In this document: positions 1 through 9,352 of the stretch, piece by piece
Position numbering within the stretch: the stretch's first letter is position 1
Layout of the letters: each line of letters starts with the position of its first letter
DNA from: CAWFFV01 sp963814985
Lineage (GTDB): Bacteria > Chloroflexota > Ktedonobacteria > Ktedonobacterales > Ktedonobacteraceae
Assembly: GCA_963814985.1 (NCBI GenBank)
Contig: CAWFFV010000056.1
Span: forward strand, 62,001 to 126,000
Length of the DNA: 64,000 nt
Reading direction: 5' to 3'
Notes under the pieces: model-generated
Seen by the model: only the letters and a program-made list of their open reading frames with translations
Told to the model about the DNA's origin: nothing
Databases searched by the model: none
Position numbers and translations under genes: made by a program

Positions 1-286
1 CGAGATCGATAGGGACAATCTCATGCGCGTCCAGGTCTTCCTTGTGACCAGGAAGATCACGACGCGCAAGAATGCCTCCCAAAATGGTGGGATGCAGTGT
101 TTTCACACGCCCGTCAAGTATCTCCGGAAAATTGGTCAATGCGCCCACTGATTCGGCCTGGATACCTTCTGTCTGTAAGACTTTCAGAGTACCACTGGTT
201 GAAAAAATAGTGACATTGTGCAGTTGTAGCTCACGTGCTAACGTCGTGAGGCCATCACGATTAGCAACACTTATTATCGCTCGCAT
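1..286 (-). CDS. purH: PurH (AICAR formyltransferase / IMP cyclohydrolase), N-terminal part
   Basis: Only the first 95 codons are in the window; the gene runs off the left edge. The translation opens MRAIISVANRDGLTTLAREL and contains FPEILDGRVKTLHP and GGILARRDLPGH, the hallmark of the IMP cyclohydrolase (MGS-like) domain at the N-terminus of PurH. That domain closes FAICAR to IMP, the last step of purine synthesis. The transformylase domain would lie outside the window. ATG at 286 is preceded by AAAGGA about 6 bases upstream, which supports this start. No frame change is seen in the visible part. Confidence 0.93.
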   Translation of the reverse strand, partial: MRAIISVANRDGLTTLARELQLHNVTIFSTSGTLKVLQTEGIQAESVGALTNFPEILDGRVKTLHPTILGGILARRDLPGHKEDLDAHEIVPIDL

Positions 287-650
287 AAGTAGTCCTTTCA
301 AAGTACGGTGCAGGAACTCGCAGGGAATGAAATCTTTCCTTACCAGTATATCCCAAAGGGCGGGTAGAGAGGGATATTTCCCATGTATTTTTATATGTCA
401 TGTGATCTCATTGAGATCCACACAGCCATTCCCTTGATAGAAGAACGGTGGTACCTCTCTACCAGAATGGCACTAGATCAGAAAAGGGCATTTACTGTGA
501 AGTATTTCATTTTCTAATCCAGTGCCACATGCTAATATTAATAGACAGAACACATAAGTTAAATGCTCCCAAATCACAGGGATACAATTCTTTTTTCTGC
601 TTTTTTTATTAGAAAATACCATATGTAAAGGAATGGAGGGAGAGAATCCA
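287..650. other. Intergenic region between purH and a divergent secreted-protein gene
   Basis: These 364 bases separate two divergently transcribed genes and must hold both promoters. No gene is supported here. A short self-complementary stretch, GGTGGTACCTCTCTACC, lies around 448-464. It superficially recalls a T-box core but has no matching context. Confidence 0.5.
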
Positions 651-2114
651 ATGCAACCATTTACTCAACCCCCACAGGCATGGAAGTCATCATCGAGTTT
701 TCAACCACCACAACGAAGACATGTTTCGCCGCTTCTTTTCATTGGAGTGGCTGTCTCCGCCATTATTGCTCTGAGTGCCGGGGTACTTTTTGCAAGAGCT
801 GCTTTACATGCTGCAGCTAACCCTGATCAAAATTGTACGCTTCTTGTGCCGGAAAACCCACTTACTGCACAAGGGTTGGCAACACCCTACCAATTAGTCG
901 CCACTGATGCCAACCAGGGTCCATGTAATGAGGCCAATGCAGTCCAGTCCGCTTTCGTACAGGGAGCTGTACTTAATCCCGCCACGGGACAAATTTTTGT
1001 CTACAATCCACTCGTTATTGACCAGGGTACGACCCCTGCGGTCTCGCCAGTTGTGCCACAACTACCACAGGGAGCCATTGTGGGCCTATGGTTTGGCTTT
1101 AATGGCGCTGTCCTCACGCTTCAGGGGACAAACAATAGCTTGCAGGCCGGAAATTGTGTCAATGGTCTCAATGGTGACCAGTTTGGACAGTTCGCCTACT
1201 GTAACGCACCAGCTTTCTTTAGTGCAGCAAATCAGGCAATCCATGCAGGTCAGCTTGTCCCACCACCTCTCGGTATTGCCAGGGATAAACTACCCTGCCC
1301 CACAGTACGCGACTTCTCGATTGTTGACCAGGACCAGAGCGACAACGTTACAACCAGCTATCTGGTTACTGCCGATGGTAAAACCGCTCAGATGAATGCG
1401 GCCAATGCAGCTACATTGAATAATGCGCAGACTCAAATAAATGGGAGCGATAACCGTCTGCTTGCTATTGCTGTAGATGGCGCACTCGGTTGTCAACCAT
1501 GGATGGCCCCTGATCTTGCCAACCCTGGTCATATGGCAACAGCACTCCCGCTCAACGAATTGTCGGCAGCGGCTCACCAATTCCCGCCTGTGGCTCTCGT
1601 GCCTAATAATGATCCGATGACTCTGGTTAACAACAATCCCAATCTGAACAAAGTCAATGCATATCGTGTGGGTGTCGACCAGCCTGTGGTACACAATGCG
1701 AATCTATCCAGTACAACGATCTACTGTATCGGCCTTCTGGCTATCGCTCCACAACGTATGCTGCTTGATACATTTCTAACAAAGAACCAGGCTTCACCTG
1801 ATCCAGCTGCGGCTAATACGCTCCTCACCTTCCTGGCACAACGCTTTATAACTACGTGGGGACTCAACGGCGGGCTAAACTGTCAGGCCCTACTCCATCT
1901 GCCCAGCCCTGTTACAGTAACGAAGGATGGGAATGGGGTAGCAACCAGCGCAACAATCGATGGGGTGATTGCCAACACACCTTTCGGCTGTACTTTCAGT
2001 GGAATCCCCATCATAGGTTGCACAGGCACAATAACCATCTATGGCCAGCAATGTACTTTGACACCTGATAAAATTTTACATTGGGTGAATGTTAGCTGTT
2101 CACCAACAAAATAG
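651..2114 (+). CDS. Membrane-anchored secreted protein of unknown function
   Basis: Residues 1-24 are a Pro/Ser/Gln-rich cytosolic head with RR just before one hydrophobic segment (about 25-47, PLLFIGVAVSAIIALSAGVL). A long extracytoplasmic region of about 440 residues follows, rich in Asn, Gln, Ala and Pro, with scattered Cys pairs that suggest disulphides. There is no lipobox, and the segment looks like an uncleaved anchor. GGAGGG at 635-640 sits 10 bases before ATG 651, so this start is preferred over the ATG at 633. The reading frame is clean for its whole length. I do not recognise a catalytic motif. The segment DQNCTLLVPENPLTAQGLAT just after the anchor probably marks a conserved exported domain, and function is unknown. 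Confidence 0.75.
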   Translation: MQPFTQPPQAWKSSSSFQPPQRRHVSPLLFIGVAVSAIIALSAGVLFARAALHAAANPDQNCTLLVPENPLTAQGLATPYQLVATDANQGPCNEANAVQSAFVQGAVLNPATGQIFVYNPLVIDQGTTPAVSPVVPQLPQGAIVGLWFGFNGAVLTLQGTNNSLQAGNCVNGLNGDQFGQFAYCNAPAFFSAANQAIHAGQLVPPPLGIARDKLPCPTVRDFSIVDQDQSDNVTTSYLVTADGKTAQMNAANAATLNNAQTQINGSDNRLLAIAVDGALGCQPWMAPDLANPGHMATALPLNELSAAAHQFPPVALVPNNDPMTLVNNNPNLNKVNAYRVGVDQPVVHNANLSSTTIYCIGLLAIAPQRMLLDTFLTKNQASPDPAAANTLLTFLAQRFITTWGLNGGLNCQALLHLPSPVTVTKDGNGVATSATIDGVIANTPFGCTFSGIPIIGCTGTITIYGQQCTLTPDKILHWVNVSCSPTK

Positions 2115-2121
2115 TCCACTT

Positions 2122-2190
2122 CTCTAAAGAGAGTAGAAACACAAATGGCACCTTTGCAGGTGCCATTTGTGTTTCTACTCTCTTTTAGAG
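2122..2190. terminator. 31-bp near-perfect palindrome, likely bidirectional terminator
   Basis: Two arms of 31 and 32 bases, at 2122-2152 and 2159-2190, pair with only one bulged base around a 6-base loop (TTTGCA). It lies exactly between two convergent genes, the secreted protein (stop 2114) and rpmA (stop 2204). That position fits a two-way transcription terminator, although neither side has a long T tract. Confidence 0.7.
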
Positions 2191-2203
2191 ATATTTGATC
2201 CGT

Positions 2204-2524
2204 TTATGCCTCTACGACAACCACAAGCTCTTCGCTCCCCTGTAATTCAGCAATCGAAGGGCGGTTGGGAAACTCAGTGACAATACTCACCGAGCGACGA
2301 GTACGCGAGTCATGCCCAAACTTGACATAACCATCGATCAAGGCGAACAGTGTATGGTCACGACCTACGCCAATATGATTACCAGGCTTAATCTTCGTTC
2401 CACGCTGACGCACGATGATACTGCCAGCTGTCACTAACTGACCATCGAAGCGCTTGACGCCCAACATTTTCGGCTTACTATCTCGACCATTGCGAGAACT
2501 GCCTACACCTTTTTTATGTGCCAT
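2204..2524 (-). CDS. rpmA: 50S ribosomal protein L27
   Basis: A 106-residue protein opening MAHKKGVGSSRNGRDSKPK, with RRGTKIKPGNHIGVGRD-type motifs (here VRQRGTKIKPG and VGRDHTLFAL) typical of L27, a large-subunit protein close to the peptidyl-transferase centre. It is slightly longer than most L27 because of an acidic C-terminal tail (SEELVVVVEA). It is the second gene of the rplU-rpmA operon. The ATG lies only a few bases after the reconstructed rplU stop (2528-2530), with GGAGGAATAAG just upstream. No leader peptide precedes the mature N-terminus. Confidence 0.97.
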   Translation of the reverse strand: MAHKKGVGSSRNGRDSKPKMLGVKRFDGQLVTAGSIIVRQRGTKIKPGNHIGVGRDHTLFALIDGYVKFGHDSRTRRSVSIVTEFPNRPSIAELQGSEELVVVVEA

Positions 2525-2527
2525 GAC

Positions 2528-3026
2528 TTATTCCTCCGTGCTGTTCTCCGTCGTTTCCGTAGGGGCGCTGTTCACAAGCCCGCGGCGTCGGGGAGCTTTC
2601 TGTTCTGCGTTAGCTATTTCTTCTCCGGGTTCTACAGTATCGCTTGTCGCGACCACTTCCTCCGTGCAGGAATTTCCTTCGCCTGGGGAGCTTCACCCGT
2701 AATCAGACTCTTGCCATCAGCAACAATATCGTCAATAGTCAGAACAGTTAATTCCTGACGATGACCCCGGCGATGACGATACGCTTTTTCGATTTGTATT
2801 TGAAGACGATTAACTTTTCTCCGCGAGCCTGACCAGCTACAGTTGCCAGCACTGAAGCATTTTCCAGGAAAGGAGCACCGACCATCGAACGGTCGGCATC
2901 CGAGATGAGAAGAACTTCTCCAATCTCGAACTGTGCTCCATCCTCAACAGGAAGCCGATTGACCTCAAGCTTCTGGCCTACGGAAACTTTGTATTGTCTT
3001 CCACCACTTTTAATTACTGCAAACAT
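2528..3026 (-). CDS. rplU: 50S ribosomal protein L21 with acidic C-terminal extension (two frame changes)
   Basis: Residues from MFAVIKSGGRQYKVSVGQKL through LIVFKYKSKKR are a textbook L21. The frame then breaks near 2782. The next frame supplies YRHRRGHRQ, the conserved L21 C-terminal motif, followed by ELTVLTIDDIVA. A second break near 2680 brings in a Glu-rich tail ending TENSTEE at the stop 2528-2530, directly before rpmA. Reconstructed length is about 166 residues against about 103 for standard L21, so roughly 60 residues are an extension. ATG 3026 is chosen over the longer frame because AAGGAGAAGAGGAAG precedes it. Both breaks are probably sequencing indels because the reading sense resumes at once. 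Confidence 0.9.
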
Positions 3027-3539
3027 ATCTTCCTCTTCTCCTTGATATACATGACTGCAACGACACTCTAGCATCTACTGCTACACAGTCAGCAGTCATG
3101 AAATGAGACCTTTTAAGTCCCCACGCAAACTCTAGGGGGATACGTGGGAGGCATGGGTGGAGAGCCTTCCCTCACAGTTCCGTGTCCTAGATCAGTAGCT
3201 CATGTTCAATTTCAGAAATGTTTCAAGCCGAAACTGAAGAAATAGCATGTCGTCTTGAGGCGTAGGGGGCTGACCACAGGAACTCTCAATGGCTCTTGTG
3301 GACATATCTTGTGACAATCAGGTTACATTATGGTAGTTTGCAACTATGCAAACAAAGTAGTCTAAATCAATACTATCATGAAGTAGTCTGAAGCAAGGCT
3401 ATAATAGCAGTGGAAGCGATGCTTGTCAAGCCAGTCCCACCAGTTGTACCTCCAGCCAAAGCCATTTCCTGCGGTGGCTCGCTCTCGTTTACTAAGTGAT
3501 TGTGTTGCAATGAGTTATGTCAAACTTTTCCGGGACATG
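3027..3539. other. Intergenic region upstream of rplU
   Basis: About 510 bases between rplU and the P450 relic. This region should hold the rplU-rpmA promoter on the reverse strand. Around 3470-3492 the string GCGGTGGCTCGCTCTCGTTT resembles the segment near 16765-16785 that precedes a long palindrome, so it may be a repeat fragment. A 60-codon reverse ORF at 3520-3702 is mostly the tail of the P450 relic, not an independent gene. Confidence 0.4.
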
Positions 3540-4165
3540 AAATGCCCTTTTTACCTGTTTGGCAAGTGGGAGTGCAGAGGGCGTTGCTAATCAGAGCCGG
3601 TGGTGGTTCGATGCCCAGCCAGTAGCGACCCCATTGCAGTAATAACCATTTCACGCAAACTGAGGGGTCGTGTAACATCATGATGGGATAGAGAGTAAAC
3701 AACCGATTACATCGTCCCTGGGTGCAGATTTACGTTCCTCCAGCAAACTGGCAAGATAGTTTTGGAACGCAACATATTATGGGCACACTCTATTTGACGC
3801 TCAGGCGTTAATGCAGCCTGGGGTAAGAGCATTAACATCATCGCACCAGATCCTGCACTGAGCCAGCCGTGTCAGAGGAATGTCGAACAACCGAAGAATG
3901 ATTGCCAGCACGAAGTGGGTCAGCAAATTGCCCAATAATCTCTACCTTGCCATCTCCAACAAAATTATCTAGGAAATCCTTGGCAAGCACACGAATCTCG
4001 TCCTCCATTGCCTTCATACGTGCAGGAAGGAACGCTCGATTTATGGGGACACGAAAACGCATATGCTCGTCCCCATCTGTGTTGATAATCGTAGGAAGGA
4101 AACCCTGCACCCCCGGTTTTGGGAACTTTTTCAAAAGTCCGGGATGAGCTAGATTTGGAACACAA
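3540..4165 (-). pseudogene. Decayed cytochrome P450 fragment
   Basis: Stitching reverse-strand frames gives ordered P450 landmarks. They are GDEHMRFRVPINRAFLPARM (B-C region), then IILRLFDIPLTRLAQ, LTPERQIECAHNMLR, NYLASLLEERKSAPRDDVI, and the I-helix motif SLLAGHRTTT followed by LISNAL. At least four frame changes and an in-frame stop occur within about 600 bases. The ExxR and heme-Cys half of the protein is missing, as is the true N-terminus. This is more damage than the single indels seen elsewhere in the window, and the gene is incomplete at both ends. I therefore call it a true relic. Confidence 0.75.
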
Positions 4166-4287
4166 TAACACAGTAAACAATATAAAAGCGTGGTTTGACT
4201 TTGAATATGATATGATATGATACTCTAAAATAATCTTACAATGAGATTATTACAACCATTAGCAGAGCATCTTGAGAAGACAACCGA

Positions 4288-5134
4288 GTGTATATAAAAC
4301 GTTTTCCCATTTACGGTATTGCGGCGTTTGCTCTGTGCCTCACAGCGTGGGTCTTGTCCTGGATGCGTATCGAACCGCTCTACCGTTATAGTTTCTTTCC
4401 CCTTTGGTTTGGCTATATCTTCTTTATGGACGCACTGGTTTTATCACGCCACAAGACATCGCTTTTGCAGCGGATGCGCTGGCGCTATATTCAGCTATTT
4501 TTGGTCTCCAGCATCTTCTGGTGGATCTTCGAGGGCTTGAACATACCTGTCCAGAACTGGCACTATATCATGGACAGGCCCTATACTCCCCTGGCATATT
4601 TTCTGATTGCCACCCTCAACTTCAGTACTGTGCTACCAGCAGTCCTGGAGACTGCCGAGTTTCTCTCCACCTTCAAACTTCTCCATCCACAATTGCCTGC
4701 CAATAATCCTGGCCCACGCTTGCCTGGGTGGATACTGCTATCCATCATCTTGCTTGGTCTTATCAGTTTTGTGCTACCGTGGATCTACCCACACTACTTC
4801 TTTGGACTCGTCTGGCTCTGCCTCGTTTTTCTCCTCGATCCCATCAATAACTACGCTGGGCGTAAATCTGCTCTGGCCCACATTGCAGTGGGCGATTGGC
4901 GTTTCTTCGTACTTCCGCTGGCCGGACTATGCTGTGGCTTCCTCTGGGAGATGTGGAATTTTTACGCCCTCCCCAAATGGTATTATACTGATACCATATG
5001 TGGGCTTCTGGAAAATCTTCGAGATGCCCTTGCTTGGCTATATGGGTTATTTACCCTTTGCTCTGGAACTCTTTGCCTTATATCAGTTCTTTCTGCTCCT
5101 CACACGACAAAAGAACGATTATCTGGCAATTTGA
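4288..5134 (+). CDS. Polytopic membrane protein of unknown function (one frame change)
   Basis: About 280 residues, very rich in Trp, Leu and Phe, with about seven hydrophobic segments (for example YGIAAFALCLTAWVLSW, PGWILLSIILLGLISFVLPW, FVLPLAGLCCGFLWEMWNF). The first frame continues to 5181, but after about 4995 it loses membrane character. The second frame supplies IPYVGFWKIFEMPLLGYMGY and LPFALELFALYQFFLLL and stops at 5134, which is clearly the natural C-terminus. The gene starts with GTG at 4288, and AGAAGA is the only ribosome-site candidate. It is convergent with the next gene. No family is recognised with certainty. Confidence 0.65.
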
Positions 5135-5170
5135 ACAAATCAACAGGGGATATCACGATCAGTCCTTTTT

Positions 5171-6404
5171 CTACTCGTTGATGATGGCCGTACAATTCGT
5201 CTGGATACGCTGTAAAAAATCATTCAGTTGCTTTTTTTCACTTTCCGAAAAACCTGAGAGAACATGGTTGTTGGCTCGTTCAACGACCATCCACAACTGA
5301 GCCAACGTCCGTCTTCCTTCATCTGTCAGTTGGATCATCTGCTTCTCATTTGACTGAGCGTACTGAATATATGCTTTCCCAAACAATGGCTGAAGCAGAG
5401 CCTCCAGTTCCTGACCAAATGTTGCCAGGTCTTTTCCGATCTGCTCCATCGTTATCATCTGATCGCATTCCAGGATCATGAGTAGGAGGATCTGCAAACC
5501 ATTCAAGTTGGAGACCTTCCTGACTTGAGCATCAAATGCCATCATGACCATTTTAGAGGTCACATCGACCTGTCGGCTAAGGGTTGCACGAATGTTGTGT
5601 ATGAGCATACTTAATACCAACCTGAACTTTAGTTCATACAAGCTGAATTCCTGTTGCCACACCCACGTTGAGTGACTCAATCGAGCCACTCATTGGGATC
5701 TGAACAACAATATCGGCCAGCTGCATAATTTCATCTGTAATGCCCTCTGTCTCATTGCCTACAACGAGGGCAATGGGTTTTGGTTGAAGAGGCGCTAACG
5801 CTTGAATATTTTTTGCATAGGGACTCGTCGCCACTACCTGATAGCCCTTTTGCTTGAGGGCTGTAATGGCTGCAGAGCCTGAATGAAAGCAGTGCATATC
5901 CATATCAAATACTTTACCGCGAGACGCCGTAACGATCTTTTTGAAAAACAGATCCAGATCTGGACTGGTGGAAATGATGTCATGTACACCGAATGCACTC
6001 GCCGTTCGGATAATCGTGCCAAGATTACCATGATCCAGCACGCGATCCAGCACAATCACTAAATCTCCCATGGAGACATACTGTGAGCGTTCCTCAGGCA
6101 GGCAAGCAACCCCAACATATGGAACAAGATAGGAGGTATCGCTAATCTTTTTTAAGATGCCATCCGTAACCGCATAACAGGGAATGCGCATCTTATGTAA
6201 TGCCATCAAGAATGGATCGCCGTGGATGGATGTATGATAAAAGACATGTTCAACCAGCAAATGGGCTTCTAATGCCCATTGAATACTTTCTACGCCTTCA
6301 AGCAAGCATTTTTTTCTTCGTATACGTCCTACAGCCGAGTTCAAATCTCTTGCCTCAACAACTCGCGGATCTTTAATAGTTGTGATGGTTTCGATCTTTA
6401 GCAT
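5171..6404 (-). CDS. SpoU/TrmH-family RNA methyltransferase, apparently fused to a MarR-like winged-helix domain (one frame change)
   Basis: Residues 1-256 match SpoU/TrmH 2'-O-ribose methyltransferases. These have a substrate-binding N-domain, motif 1 DRVLDHGNLGTIIRTASAFG, motif 2 LVVGNETEGITDEI and motif 3 IPMSGSIESLNVGVATGI, the knotted SAM site. The frame breaks right after ATGI. Dropping one C near 5642 gives ATGISLYELKFRLVLSML, the usual TrmH C-terminal helix. The sequence then continues without a stop for about 145 more residues that look like a MarR winged helix (LNGLQILLLMILECDQMITM, then QLTDEGRRTLAQLW). If it is not a fusion, a separate MarR-type protein could start at ATG 5608, but its ribosome site is weak. 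ATG 6404 has AGGAGAAGAAAGG upstream. Confidence 0.75.
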
Positions 6405-6462
6405 CCTTTCTTCTCCTGGATCTTCCTAATTATATCAGTTGACTTGACATTCGTACCTTGTT

Positions 6463-6546
6463 ATGCCGCCTCCGGCGGCAATAATAAAGAAAAGATGCAA
6501 TTGGGGACACCCCACAGCCCCGGCTGGGAGAACCCTGCACCCCCTT
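6463..6546. repeat. Half copy of a GC-rich palindromic intergenic repeat
   Basis: Contains GCCGCCTCCGGCGGC, an A-rich stretch, then GGGGACACCCC, CCCCGG and ACCCTGCACCC in the same order as the right arm of the full palindrome at 7908-8045. This is a dispersed repeat family. It sits between the divergent methyltransferase gene and the dnaN promoter. Confidence 0.6.
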
Positions 6547-6672
6547 AAGTCCGCGCCTACGCGGGATGTCCAAAACCCGGCAAATCCTTACCTCCTGAAG
6601 AGCCCTTATGCAGGCTTGCCACGGACGACGCAATGTGCTCTGTCATTTCTGACGAATCGACGGAGACCCTAG

Positions 6673-6701
6673 TTTACACATCAAACTGAATAGGCTATAC
6701 T
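6673..6701 (+). promoter_or_regulatory. Sigma-70-type promoter of dnaN
   Basis: TTTACA at 6673-6678 and TATACT at 6696-6701 are separated by exactly 17 bases. They lie about 50 bases before the dnaN GTG start. This is the best promoter match in the upstream gap. Confidence 0.65.
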
Positions 6702-6752
6702 ACCTCCTAGAAAATTCAATTGCGTTTTGGTTGTGCCTGGAGGAAACCGTCA

Positions 6753-7893
6753 GTGAAAATCACTTGTAAACAGCAGGACTTGAGCCGTGGGCTTTCCGTT
6801 GTGGGGCATGCAGTATCAAGTCGTAGCACCCTTCCCATCCTCGCCAATATTTTACTGGCGACCGATCATGGCCGTTTAAAATTATCTGCCACAAACCTGG
6901 AGATCGGCATTAACTGCTGGATCAATGCAACAATCCATGAAGAAGGAACCACAACTGTTCCTGCCAAGCTGATCTCTGATCTTGTAAGTAGTCTGCCGCA
7001 AACTCCGGTTGATATCAATGTGCCCGAAGAGTCGCATACGATGAATATCAAAAGTTTGCGCAACAGTGCAAATATTAAGGGCATGGACCCTTCCAGAGTT
7101 TCCCCTCATCCCCAGCGCTGAAGGCGGGGAACCACCCGTGATCCTGGATGCGGGACAATTGAAAGAGATGATTGCCCAGATTGCCTTCGCTGCCGCTGAC
7201 GACGACTCGCGTCCGGTCTTCACAGGTGTACATGTTGAGGTCAACAACGAGCAATTGACCTTTGCCGCCGCCGATTCCTTCCGTCTTGCGGTTCGCTCCG
7301 CTGAACTACCTGGTAGCGACCAGGCACGTGGCACGCTTCTTATACCAGCCCGTACGCTAACGGAGCTTGCACGTATTTTGCCCTCAGAAGGGGCCGTGCA
7401 GATGATTGTTACCCCTAATCGCAGTCAGGTCCTCTTCCACACAGAACAGATGGACCTCGTCTCGCGCTTAATTGAGGGTACCTTCCCCAATTTCCGCCAG
7501 ATTATCCCGAAAGACCACACCACACGGGCTGTAATCGAGACAAAAGAGTTTGCCGCCGCCGTCAAGTCAGTTACCCCTTTTGCTCGCGATAGTTCCAATA
7601 TTGCCCGTGTCAAGATCAACGGTGGTGGGAACGATGGACTGGAACCCGGTACCCTGACAATTGAGGCTAACGCAGAAGATATTGGCAATAATATCAGCAC
7701 TATCAACGCTGCCGTTGACGGACCAGAACAGCAGATTATTTTTAACGTTAAGTATCTGGCAGATGTTCTCGCAGTTATAGATACACCGGAAGTGGCCCTT
7801 GAGGTAACCTCTGCCGCGCGTCCTGGTGTGATCAAGCCGGTAGGTTCTGCTGACTATACCTATGTTATCATGCCAATGAGCACCAATCGCTAA
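6753..7893 (+). CDS. dnaN: DNA polymerase III beta subunit (sliding clamp), one frame change
   Basis: The start VKITCKQQDLSRGLSVVGHA and the conserved RSTLPILANILL mark the beta clamp. Domain 2-3 features follow (PARTLTELARILP, QVLFHTEQMDLVSRLIEG, NVKYLADVLAVI), and the protein ends with the normal clamp terminus VIMPMSTNR. The ring tethers DNA polymerase to the template and is loaded by the clamp loader. The two halves are offset by one frame near 7085-7095. The first ends NSANIKGMDPS and the second resumes EFPLIPSAEG, with no loss of conserved residues, so I treat it as one gene. GTG 6753 is chosen because GGAGGAAA sits 6 bases upstream. recF follows. Confidence 0.95.
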
Positions 7894-7907
7894 ATAATCA
7901 GGAAAGC

Positions 7908-8045
7908 TGAGGGTGCAGGGAGCGCAGCGTCCTTGCCGGGGTCCTGGGTGCCTGCAGAAACTCTTTTTACCTCTTTTGTGCGCCGCTTGCGGCGGCGCGA
8001 GAAAAAAGAGAAGTTTTTGGGGACACCCCAGACCCCGGTCAAGGG
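7908..8045. repeat. GC-rich palindromic repeat between dnaN and recF
   Basis: The left arm reads GGGTGCAGGG, CCGGGGTC, TGGGTG and AACTCTTTTT. The right arm reads the reverse complement of these blocks (AAAAAGAGAAG, GGGGACACCCC, GACCCCGG), centred on a GCGCCGC/GCGGCGGCGC hairpin. Pairing is imperfect over about 65 bases per arm. It is the full-length relative of the half copy at 6463-6546. It may form a strong RNA hairpin between dnaN and recF. Confidence 0.65.
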
Positions 8046-8131
8046 CTGGCCAACCTGACAATCCCGCTTGAGAAAGAGTGAACTCTTGTTCGAAAAGTCG
8101 GAGGTCACTCAGGACCTCAGGGAAGTATGCA

Positions 8132-9340
8132 ATGTATCTTTCTCACCTCTCCTTAAATGATTTTCGTAACTACAAACAATTCGAGCTTTCCCTGGGGTCT
8201 GGCCTGCACCTTTTCTACGGAGATAATGCCCAGGGCAAGACCAATCTGCTCGAAGCGGTGAGCATGTTTTCCACCGCTAATTCCTTTCATGCAACAAACG
8301 ACCGCGAGGTTGTCAACTGGTCTGCGCCTGATCATATTGCACGGATAGAGGGAACAGTCCAACGACACGAGGGTGAGGTCCGTATCGAGATTGTCATCTT
8401 TGATCCCACGCCACCTCATATGGAGAATACACCACGCAGTCCGCGCAATCTTGAGCTACCCGCTAATACACCTCGTAAGCGCCTCAAGGTCAATGGCATT
8501 CCTCGTAAGACGATGGACCTGATCGGGCAGATGAAGGTGGTTTTGTTCGCTCCCGCCGACCTACATCTCGTCGATGGCTCACCAGATGAACGCAGGCGCT
8601 TTCTTGATCGTGCCCTTTGTCAGGTACAGCCTCGTTACTGTCAGGCTCTTGTAAAATATCGTAAAGTTGTGACACAGCGCGCGGCCCTACTCAAACGGAT
8701 ACGCGACAACCAGGAAGATCCACATATGCTGGACTATCTGGACGAACAATTAAGCACGTTTGCTAATCTGATTGTCTATGAACGACAACGTATGATCATA
8801 GCACTCAACCAGCAAGCCGATGATTTACAGAGGTCAATCAGTGGCGGACGTGAGCATCTGCAGATTGTGTATCATCCTTCGTTCAAGGTTAATGAAGAAT
8901 GGAGTACCAGTGAGGCTGCCCGACACTATTGTACACAGTTACGTGAGGCACGTCGTAAAGAAATACACCAGGGTGTCTGCCTCCTGGGGCCACATCGCGA
9001 TGACCTGGAATTTATTGTTAATGGTATCAATATGCTCACCTACGGATCGCGTGGTCAGCAGCGTACCGCCGCTCTCTCTGCCAAGCTTGCCGAACTTGCC
9101 TACATGCGTAGCAGCACAGGAGATGAACCCGTTTTATTGCTAGATGATGTCTTTAGCGAACTCGACCACACTCGCCGTGAGTACCTGCTACGCCAGGTGC
9201 TTCAGCATGAACAGGTACTTCTCACTACTACCGATCTGATGGGCTTCCCCACTGAGATAGTGACACAAGCCCATATCTATCACATTGTTGACGGCAAAAT
9301 ACAAACGAGCCAGATAGACGTAGATATAGCTAACAATTAG
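8132..9340 (+). CDS. recF: RecF recombination and repair ATPase
   Basis: A 402-residue SMC-like ABC ATPase in a clean frame. It opens MYLSHLSLNDFRNYKQFELS, has Walker A GDNAQGKTNLLEA near residue 30-40, the ABC signature region YGSRGQQRTAALSAKLAELA, and Walker B PVLLLDDVFSELD with the D-loop. RecF loads RecA at single-strand gaps together with RecO and RecR. ATG 8132 fits the family start and has CAGGGAAG upstream; a GTG at 8078 would add 18 unrelated residues. It follows dnaN after a palindromic repeat, the usual bacterial order. It is convergent with amtB. Confidence 0.95.
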   Translation: MYLSHLSLNDFRNYKQFELSLGSGLHLFYGDNAQGKTNLLEAVSMFSTANSFHATNDREVVNWSAPDHIARIEGTVQRHEGEVRIEIVIFDPTPPHMENTPRSPRNLELPANTPRKRLKVNGIPRKTMDLIGQMKVVLFAPADLHLVDGSPDERRRFLDRALCQVQPRYCQALVKYRKVVTQRAALLKRIRDNQEDPHMLDYLDEQLSTFANLIVYERQRMIIALNQQADDLQRSISGGREHLQIVYHPSFKVNEEWSTSEAARHYCTQLREARRKEIHQGVCLLGPHRDDLEFIVNGINMLTYGSRGQQRTAALSAKLAELAYMRSSTGDEPVLLLDDVFSELDHTRREYLLRQVLQHEQVLLTTTDLMGFPTEIVTQAHIYHIVDGKIQTSQIDVDIANN

Positions 9341-9352
9341 CCTCTTCTCCTG

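Noticed and set aside
444..465. T-box-like core (GGTGGTACC with a following pair) upstream of the first forward gene
   Set aside because: No specifier stem, no terminator/antiterminator arrangement, and the downstream gene is a secreted protein, not an amino-acid gene. Likely chance.
3520..3702. 60-codon reverse ORF as an independent gene
   Set aside because: It shares sequence with the P450 relic (LISNAL region) and has no ribosome site.
6405..6752. Chromosomal origin near dnaN-recF
   Set aside because: No dnaA gene and no cluster of TTATCCACA-type boxes was seen. Only a promoter and a repeat copy are supported.
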